From Ostrinia nubilalis (taxonomy: Eukaryota; Arthropoda; Insecta; Lepidoptera; Crambidae), in assembly GCF_963855985.1 (NCBI RefSeq), contig NC_087093.1, positions 11,981,001 through 12,045,000 on the forward strand: a stretch of DNA of 64,000 nucleotides. The letters run 5' to 3'. Numbering within the stretch: the first letter of the stretch is position 1; each line of letters begins with the position of its first letter. The notes under the pieces were generated by a model, which made no database searches, was not told the DNA's origin, and was given only the letters and a program-made list of their open reading frames with translations. Made by a program: the position numbers and the translations under genes. Of the stretch, positions 56,345 to 64,000 are shown piece after piece.

Positions 56345-58990
56345 TTATGTACTTATAACATGGCTCTATATTACATTTCATTGACCGCTGACGATTTATT
56401 GTAGTAGAGATAGCCGAAATCTAAATGAACATAGACTACCCAAAAAAAACTTAATGGGTTAATAAAGCACTAAAATTCATATGTTAAATTCATTGCTATA
56501 GCAGACATGCGAATTACCGCGAAATCAAGTAATTTTGGACACATGAGCGAAATAATAAAAACATTTTTCACAGGCCAGTGATTAACAAAATCTCGGATAG
56601 AAGAATCCAAAAATAAATCATTGTTATAAGTAAAATTAAACACACGATACAGCTTATTTTCTATAAAAGACGCACCGCAAGATGCACCGCAACGCAAAGC
56701 AACGGAACCCTCATTATTCGAGGAACCACCCCGCTTATTCTAAAGTCTCTACGTAGAGCCAATTAGTATAGTAAATACAGCCAATATTATAAGTTTATTC
56801 TTTATATTATACAGTAAACACAGGGGACTGAATCAACAAACGAAATTGTTCTCAGACTCGGGTTCCTTTAGCTTTGTCTACAAATAGTCTACAAAGTGAA
56901 AATAACTAATCCGGATGAGTTTTTGTAGAAAAGGTCTCGAGAAAGAAGGAGAATTTTGTTTACAACGTTTCGCTGTAGATTAAGTCTTTTCCAATGTTAT
57001 TTATGTCCCGTTTTCCGTGACTTATTGTACTAACAAGAAAGATAAAAGAAAAATACATTATCAAAGTCAAAGAAAACATAGAGCTTATATTCAACTTTAA
57101 TTTGTCTAAAATTTTAATTTCCACGGCGACTGACACCATTGGGCTATTTTCCTCTTCATGTTGATTAAACCAAGTATGTAATTATGTATGTTGTTATATG
57201 TATGTATGTTATAATGTATATTGATTCTATGAGTATTATATCACAGACACCTTGAAATCCATCTTAAAAAGCCTTGACACTTCTCCCAGATCAAGAAAAT
57301 CTAGTTACTAAAGTAAGTTACATGAGAAGTCAGAAAAGTTTTTCTGTGTGTGCCCAGGCAATTCTGGAAATTACCTGTCCCTAGTGTTCAGACATGCACG
57401 CCGAGAGGTTTTCCGTGTTCGTCTGCGACATTTAATTTGGTTAGTGACTTAATGGGGCTGGAGGTAGAAAGATTGGATGATACTTGGTGGCGTACTATAG
57501 ACCAAATAAGTAAGTATGTGATATACTTACTCACTTATACTTATTCAGGAGAATGTTACAAAATGATCTAGTTATGCAAACCATCACTTATCCGAGTAAG
57601 TATGTAATTACAAAAAATATATAATTTTAATTTGGAACGTCAATATTCTTAAAAAAATAATATTCGAACAATTTGAACTTTTTGAAACCAAACATGACGA
57701 ATATATTTTAAAATATGCAAAATGTGGTTCGAATTTGACATTTAATAATCAGAGTAAAAAGATTTCTTTAAAAAGCAGTTGATTTTTTGCCGTACAAGGG
57801 ATGCTTTGTCGCTTTCGCTACATTTGGCTAAACAACATCGCAAATAGCAAAACACAAAATTCGCACTTTCACCGTAATCAACCGCGACATGCAAAGCGAG
57901 ATTTATCTCTCGGAGCACGTGTCCCGCAGCGGTCCGTACATTTTAGGATGTAAGCCAGAATTTATGGTCACCGACGTACGATAAAAATTGTATCGCCGGC
58001 TTATTTATCGTGTCGTGCCGCCATTTTTTGCGTTTTTATTCTCGTGCCAGCTCTTATCGCGTTTGATTTGTCAGGATTGCTGCCCGAGGTGCTAGCTGAC
58101 TTCATATTTCGATTATTATGATGCTATAAATTACGTTTGTAACAACTCTACTTCGAATGCTGGAATTCATAAAATAAAGACATCAAAGCATAGAAACGTC
58201 AGACGTTTTATGCGATATGCTTTTCAAATGCAATGAAAGTGGGAGTATAAATTCGTTTATAGATTCTATCTCTTTCACTGACTCTTTTAAAATCTATTTT
58301 AGTTGCCAGTGTCTTGATATAAATAAAATTGTCTAAGAATATTATACTTAGAAGACAGGTAAAAAATGTCTGAAATAGTCAAATATTTTTACATGAGTAT
58401 TAAAAAGTTCTTGCACTAGCACACTCTCTTATACAGTATTTGAAAAACGAACAGTAGCGAGCCACCACCACACATGTGAAGCTCACTCGCCTTCGTGAAT
58501 TGCAACAACTTTAATGAAAATAAATAAATAAATGTACTTTCTTCCAAAAGAAGGAAAAATTGATCACTACCATATACCTCCAGGACTTCCCTTCTTCCCG
58601 CTAGACAGACTAAAGCAGGTTTCTTAGATCGGTCTTAACAACTAATACCATACAAGGGCTCAGTCCAGACGTCTCATACATACGCCCACGAATATATTCA
58701 TGAAGCAAAATTAATTAGAAGCCAGCTATCTCGGTTACACACGACTTTTGGAGCATTTTCAGATTTTCAGGGGATTTTCGGAGCCTTCGCCGTCTGCGGT
58801 GAGGTACGATTGAAATTTTTCGAGTGGAAACGACAGGGTCTAGATAGAGTTTGTGAAGCTGGATGTGGCTTGAGCGTGGATAAAAAATAGGTAGTATAGG
58901 TGAATGAGCTCAAGAGTCATCGTCATCAGATCCCCACGGCAGGAAGACGATCCTCTTTACTTTACCAGAGGCAATTTTTTGATTGAATGA
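56345..58990. other. No gene seen
   Basis: AT-rich DNA. 57880-58085 is GC-richer, non-repetitive and includes CACGTG and several 'ttatcg' words, so it could be a regulatory or conserved element. A (gtat)n-like run is near 57195-57215. Confidence 0.4.
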
Positions 58991-59039
58991 TTAAAAAACT
59001 TGTAGATAGTATGGCCAACACTATCCACAAGTTTTTTAA
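58991..59039. repeat. 49-nt hairpin with 20-bp stem
   Basis: TTAAAAAACTTGTAGATAGT and ACTATCCACAAGTTTTTTAA pair with one mismatch around a 9-base loop. It is short for a microRNA precursor and more likely a MITE relic. Confidence 0.7.
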
Positions 59040-60190
59040 CACGAGAGTACCTGTACATTATTTTTATTTATATCAACGTAAAATTACCAAACAGTACTAC
59101 TGCTAGATGTATCTTGTGTGCCTAATCATACAGTCAATTGTAATCTTGTGTACCTAATAGATTATCTAAGATGCTTGCACATAGTTTGTACCTACTCACG
59201 TTTTCTTTATTTAATAACGCGTCCCTTAAATAGGTCACAATCACCACTGAACTGCACCAAAACAGAGTAAATACAAATGAGTAGGTCATCTTCATAGAAA
59301 CGCACCGAGGGCGGTATGTACTCGTATGTGAGCGCGCGCCAATACGTATTTACTCTGACCAAAACGACCCATCCAGGGTCCATTTATCCGTACAGAAGTA
59401 CTTTAGGGTTCAGCACAATAAATAAACTGCGGGACACGCCACTGCTGTCTACAGCGATGGCAATTGAAATTTCATCCCGGCTTTACTCCCCGATACTCCA
59501 ATAAACTTGAAATAAACAAAATATCGGGCTGGTTAAATCATGGGCTTGTGATTTTATGAAAATCCACTTGGGAGTCTTGAGACTGTAGTTTATGGATGCG
59601 TGGTTTAATAAAAAATAAATACGGCCTCAAATATCTTAAAATAAATACTGTTTTAAAATATTTTTCAGAAAGATGAATTTAGTTTTTATTGACATTGACT
59701 AAGCACATTCTATTTTGTTTCTACAAATACTTTTTTGTAAAATATAAACACTGGACTTATCATTCCATATAATTATTGCATAAGAATGCATAATAATTTT
59801 CATTGGGTACTCTTCTCTTAAAAAAACATTCTGAAGTACTTTTCAATACTTAATACCACAGAATAATAATGAGTATAATCTTACAATCTTTTAAATATAA
59901 ATCTGTACAAAACCTTTTTGTGCAGCCAAAACTGCATCAATCAATAAAAACAAATTGAGTGCTAGTAAATTAAAACTGTTCACATTGATAGTTTCACCAC
60001 ACAGACTGGCGTGGTCAGAGCGCAGAACCTGTGTTGATTACTCCTCTATATTACTGTTCCAATATGTACATTGCAGATAACAGCACACCGGACTATCAAA
60101 CTACATTATTATTGCAAATTCACCCTTATTACATGTATATAAGAGGCCACAGTGTCAAACTTAACATGCCGTCTGTACATCAGATAAGTG
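59040..60190. other. No gene seen
   Basis: AT-rich spacer, GC-richer around 59300-59500. No element ends recognised. Confidence 0.4.
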
Positions 60191-60198
60191 ATCGCGAT

Positions 60199-60642
60199 CA
60201 GAGATGTTATGGATATCCGTAACCGTAACCGAAACTTTCGGATATCTGAAATAAAAAAATATCCGAAACCGAAACCGTAACCGATTCAAAAGTTTCGGAT
60301 AGTTTCGGATGTAAGGAGGCAGTTTAAATTGCTTCTTGTATAGCATTATAAATGTAAAGGCATAACAGCGTGATTTACCTTTATAATGCCATCTAAGTAG
60401 TATCAATTTTTATTTTTTATTACTTTTTATTCGATGTAAAGTGTGCGGCCATGAATAAACCTTGTTGGACAACTATTTCAAATTGTATTCTAAAGCACAG
60501 ATATCCGTAACTGTAACCGAAACTTTCGGATATCCGAAATAAAAAATATCCGTATCCATAACCGAAACCGGTATAATATTATTCCTATATCCGTAACTGT
60601 ATCCATAACCGAAACTACATATTATTATCCATAACATCCCTA
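60199..60642. mobile_element. 444-bp hAT MITE, perfect 8-bp TSD
   Basis: Ends CAGAGATGTTATGGATATCC and, inward from the right, TAGGGATGTTATGGATAATA. Perfect TSD atcgcgat at 60191-60198 and 60643-60650, itself a palindrome. Both sides have many variants of 'atatccgtaaccgaaac', subterminal repeats likely to bind transposase. No coding sequence. Confidence 0.92.
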
Positions 60643-60650
60643 ATCGCGAT

Positions 60651-61293
60651 AGGTACTACACAAGCCGAAGGGCTGGCTCTAATACAGGCTGCGGTTAAAC
60701 CATTCAGTCCACTAATACTGAGATCAAAGTTGTGGTCACCGCCGATACGTTCGTGAATAGGTCTGATTCTGAGATATGGCCTATGTATGGATGAAAGAAA
60801 GGTTTCCCCATTGCATTCGTTGCGGAGTCGGTTTGAATTTTTATTATTATTGGAATGGTGCAGAATTAATATTTTATACACTTTCAGATACTTACAATTT
60901 GATTTTCATAATCAGATGATCATCGATCTTCCACTTCATTCCACTGTTAGACGTAAGCTTATTTGTAATTGAGTTCGTCAAAAGCACCATCTCGTTTTTT
61001 TTTTCATTCAAACTACGAAATCTTATTCAACAAAGTTGACAACAGTATAAACAATATTATTGGCAACCATAATAAGAATTTTATTTCTGTCCAATGGCCT
61101 AGTTACGAACAAGTTTAGTGTGCCATAAATGGCACTATAATCTTCTGACATAGAAATAAAATTGCCAAGCAAACTATTCCACACTACAATATAAACATTG
61201 TAAGTATTAATTTTGTACAACGTTATAAAAATCATAGTTGAAAATAGTTGCTTTAAACAGAGTTAGGGTATAATTAGTTCTGAACTTTACAAC
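60651..61293. other. No gene seen
   Basis: Spacer with no recognised repeat. Frames at 60615-60881 and 61023-61235 show no domain. Confidence 0.4.
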
Positions 61294-61297
61294 TTAA

Positions 61298-62356
61298 CCC
61301 ATTTAGACCTACCGTACCCTATGTGGTACGGTATCTTTTTGGAAATATTTTGAAAAACCAAACTGTTGTTATTTTGTAAAAATGATTGTGACAGTAAGCT
61401 TAAAGTGATTATTTTACATAAAAATATTTAAAAATACGTTTTAACAAGTGGTTTCGGAAATATTTTTGAAATTCCTAGACAGAAAACAAAAAAAAATATT
61501 TACAATGTATTCAAGAAGGCATATTTCATGTTATTTATGGTAAATTATATTATATATCAATTTTATTTTAAAAAATAGAGTACAACAGATATTATGACTA
61601 CAAAAAAAATATTATTGAGATTATTTTTGTACTGTTTTTTCTAGTCTAAAATAGGTGTACCGTATAAGGTACAGTAGGTCTATGCATAAGCAAATCATGC
61701 GAGAAAATATGATTTATTTTTTATTATTTTTCTTTGTTTAGGCTAATGATGCTGCACAATATTGCCATAATTCTTGAAAAATTAGATAATTTCAGCAATT
61801 ATAAAGCAATATTGGTATTTTTCTACTGCTGTCTTGTCAGATGACCACTAATGATGATCAGACTGACGAAGATTCAGGCGATAAAGATAATGTCGATGTA
61901 AATAATTACCCTCAGAGTTTTCTGCGATGGATTAGCTAATTTTCCGTCATCGTATTGTTAAATGCGGTTATTGATAGCAATAAACGTAACAAGTCAGAAG
62001 AAGCCAGGCCTTCATCAGCTATCCTCACTAACTTCGGAAAAGGCAGAAAAAAAGAACCAAATGTGGTTAGTGCCACAGAAAACGTCTTAAAAGGTATGCC
62101 AAGTGTGATACTAGTGATTATGTGATATTATTTTTATTTTATATCATACAAAAATAAATAAAAAACTTCTTTGAACAACTAGTATATTTTGCATGCATAT
62201 AGACCTACTGTACCCTATGTGGTACGGGCTCCCCACGGCCCCCTTTTTATGAATAATTTTTTTAAATATTTTTTTCATGATTTTTATGCCTTCCTTTGTC
62301 AGTTCTTGCTGAAAAATCCATTTTTATTTACAAAAATAATTATCGGTCTATATGGG
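61298..62356 (+). mobile_element. piggyBac-like element, TTAA-flanked, internally degraded
   Basis: Ends CCCATTTAGACC and, inward from the right, CCCATATAGACC, flanked by TTAA at 61294-61297 and 62357-62360, the piggyBac target. A palindromic motif CCGTACCCTATGTGGTACGG near 61314 recurs in variant form near 62207 and, reversed, near 61655-61680. The interior keeps a degraded N-terminal transposase-like segment. About 1059 bp, so the catalytic domain is missing. Confidence 0.82.
61841..62104 (+). pseudogene. piggyBac transposase N-terminal remnant
   Basis: Starting at the ATG at 61841 the frame reads MTTNDDQTDEDSGDKDN, the acidic DEDSGD-type N-terminus seen in piggyBac-derived proteins, and stops at 61937-61939. 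After a frame change, codons such as RPSSAILTNFGKGRKKEP continue to about 62100. No catalytic aspartates or C-terminal zinc finger remain. Assignment rests mostly on the TTAA/CCC ends around it. Confidence 0.5.
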
Positions 62357-62360
62357 TTAA

Positions 62361-62962
62361 CAAAACTAATTGTATTCTCCGATTTCAGCAAATAGTTGAG
62401 ACTTCGGTGACGAAGACATTTCCAATTAGTTTAGCGTTTTAGTTCCAAACTTAGTTTAAACTTTGATTTGGTTACTTTAATACTTTAATTGCTTCATCAA
62501 CGTAAGGATTCAAAAACAAGTAAACATTGTTAGTGGCCATTACGATATTATTATTGTCATTTGTAAAAATAGTTTTATAATTTAACCGACACTCCCCGAA
62601 TATTAAACTGAGCAAGAGTTATCATCAGGGTATATTTGAAACTCCTCTGGAACACGACCCTCTAATTTACCATAAGCAAATGGAGGTTTTGGGATATACA
62701 ACCCACACTGGTCAGTCGGGTTTAGAGAGGCCTGTAGCTTTACCATAAGTTTACATTACGTCATCACTAGTGAGTGCGTCGATAAAATCATTTAGTTCCT
62801 GAAAGTAACCGCTAATAGAGGCCCTGTTCTACAATCTGTCATAAATTTAATGACATTTATAATGCACACGTAATGTAGACTCACAAGTTCATCGCCATCA
62901 ACCCAAAGAAGAAGAATTATGGAAACTCATGGTAAGCACTAAGCACACTGGATGTTCGCAGT
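62361..62962. other. No gene seen
   Basis: Spacer between the piggyBac-like remnant and the second composite element. No exon or repeat recognised. Confidence 0.4.
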
Positions 62963-64000
62963 CAGTGCCGTATTATCCATAAGGCACTTTAGGCCAGTGC
63001 CTAGGGGCCCACTATGGCCAGGGGCCCACTATGACCAGGGGCCCAGCACTCCCGATAAAAAAATGAAAAAAAATAAATGTTAAAGATTATTTTTATGCAA
63101 CAAAACTCAAACCACCTCAAAACTTCGCCTTATTTTGGTTTACACATTCAATCGTCATATATCGATATTGTGGAACCTAATTAATTTCCGTGACGCTGGC
63201 ATTACTGCTTTGGTTTACATGACAGGTCGACGGTTGACGCCCTTCAGAGGCTAAAAAGCCTCACTGTGGAGGCTAGGGAGAGGGCTGAGGGTGTGTTGGC
63301 TGTATCATTCGATATAGCCAACGCTTTCAATACCATCCCTCATCCCACCATACTCTAGGCACTTCAACATCACAGAGTGCCTCAGTACGTTTGAGCGCTG
63401 CTGGGCGATTACTTACGGGACCGCGAAGTCCTGTATGTTAACAGAGACGGCCAGCTCAAACGGCGCGGCGTAGCCAGCGGGGTTCCGCAGGGTTCGGTGC
63501 TCGTTCCACTCTTGTGGAACCTAGGCTTCAACTGGCTCCTCCGGGGCGTCCTTATGCGGATGACACTGGTCACTGCCCGAAGAAGACATTTGGAGCCGCG
63601 GCACGGCTAGCGTCGGCGGGCGGCACATTAGTCGCTCGCAGAATACGACGCCTCGGCCTGAAAGTTGCGCTGGAGTAGACGGAGGCCCTCTTCTTTCCGG
63701 GGCCAGCGCGACCCTCCCGACGCGTTAGGATTGACGTCAAAGGCCAAATGAAATATCTGGGCCTCACGCTTGACGGGAGGTGGCATTTTAGCCCGCACTT
63801 CAACGGGCTAGCACCACGCCTTCTCAAGGCAGCCAGCGCACTGAGTTGGCTCCTCCCGAATTTGGGAGGGCCACAAACAAGCTGTCGTCGACTTTATGCC
63901 GGCGTTCTGAGGAGCATGGCGCTGTATGGCGCCCCAGTCTGGGCGGACGCACTCAACAAGAGGGAGAATGCTGCCCTTCTGCGCAGACCCCAGCGGGCCA
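62963..64000 (+). mobile_element. Composite hAT-type transposon, copy 2, cut by the window edge
   Basis: It begins CAGTGCCGTATTATCCATAA, identical to the right end of copy 1, and continues collinearly with the reverse complement of 4907-6951, including the GGGCCCACTATG tracts and the RT fragment. The left flank (ttcgcagt, 62955-62962) is unrelated to the flank of copy 1, so this is an independent insertion. The predicted TSD partner lies outside the window. Relative to copy 1 it has a small extra segment near 63214-63235 and lacks about 25 bases including the YADD codons near 63550. Confidence 0.88.
63225..64000 (+). pseudogene. R1-like reverse transcriptase fragment, copy 2, broken
   Basis: Plus-strand translation gives VSFDIANAFNTIPH, then in-frame TAG (63356-63358) and TGA (63392-63394), GVPQGSV-like sequence, a deletion through the YADD motif, and further on KYLGLTLDGRWHFSPHFNG and RRLYAGVLRSMALYGAP. 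Both nonsense codons are at the same codons as in copy 1, 36 bases apart in each. The remainder with the zinc finger lies beyond the window. Confidence 0.85.

Noticed and set aside
57720..57740. tRNA B-box-like 'ggttcgaatttgac'
   Set aside because: No A-box or cloverleaf could be built around it. No convincing tRNA gene was found in the window.
58991..59039. MicroRNA precursor
   Set aside because: Total length 49 nt and an AT-rich 20-bp stem are too short for a typical pre-miRNA; MITE relics give the same structure.

Overview
The window looks like nuclear DNA from a moth or butterfly. It is AT-rich, short words such as 'tacctac' are common, and it carries several interspersed repeats I know from lepidopteran genomes, such as the 'actagcttttgcccgcggct' and 'aaccggccaagtgcgagtc' families. 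I find no convincing intact host gene. The window reads as intergenic or intronic DNA packed with transposable elements, many of which show their ends and target-site duplications (TSDs) clearly.

Layout. 1-3515 (minus strand) is the 5' part of a Ty1/copia retrotransposon: an LTR, a tRNA-iMet primer site and a gag-pol frame with no stop over 1058 codons up to the window edge. 3529-4506 holds near-perfect palindromes. 4907-6951 is a hAT-type element with a perfect 8-bp TSD; its body is a dead fragment of a non-LTR retrotransposon (R1-like RT and C-terminal zinc finger). A second, separately inserted copy starts at 62963 in the opposite orientation and shares two nonsense codons. 7-21 kb is mostly AT-rich spacer with scattered repeats.

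21985-22876 is a foldback element with an 8-bp TSD, and 25026-25498 is a TA-flanked inverted-repeat element. 26101-28700 is a PIF/Harbinger-like MITE split by a 2.5-kb insertion that contains a roughly 730-bp inverted repeat. 32065-32384 is a nearly perfect 145-bp-arm hairpin. 39418-40481 is a long lepidopteran repeat with internal duplications. 47985-49059 is a minisatellite of 25 units spaced exactly 44 bp apart.

50214-51891 is a second hAT-type composite with an 8-bp TSD, carrying head-to-head LINE pieces. 52236-52453 is the best candidate for a host exon. 54245-54829 is a Harbinger-type derivative holding a MADF-domain exon. 54922-55114 and 60199-60642 are hAT MITEs with perfect 8-bp TSDs. 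61298-62356 is a TTAA-flanked piggyBac-like remnant.

The parts do not form a pathway. The main biological theme is DNA transposons, chiefly hAT-type, that contain and in one case evidently mobilised dead retroelement sequence, together with several elements able to form long double-stranded RNA hairpins.
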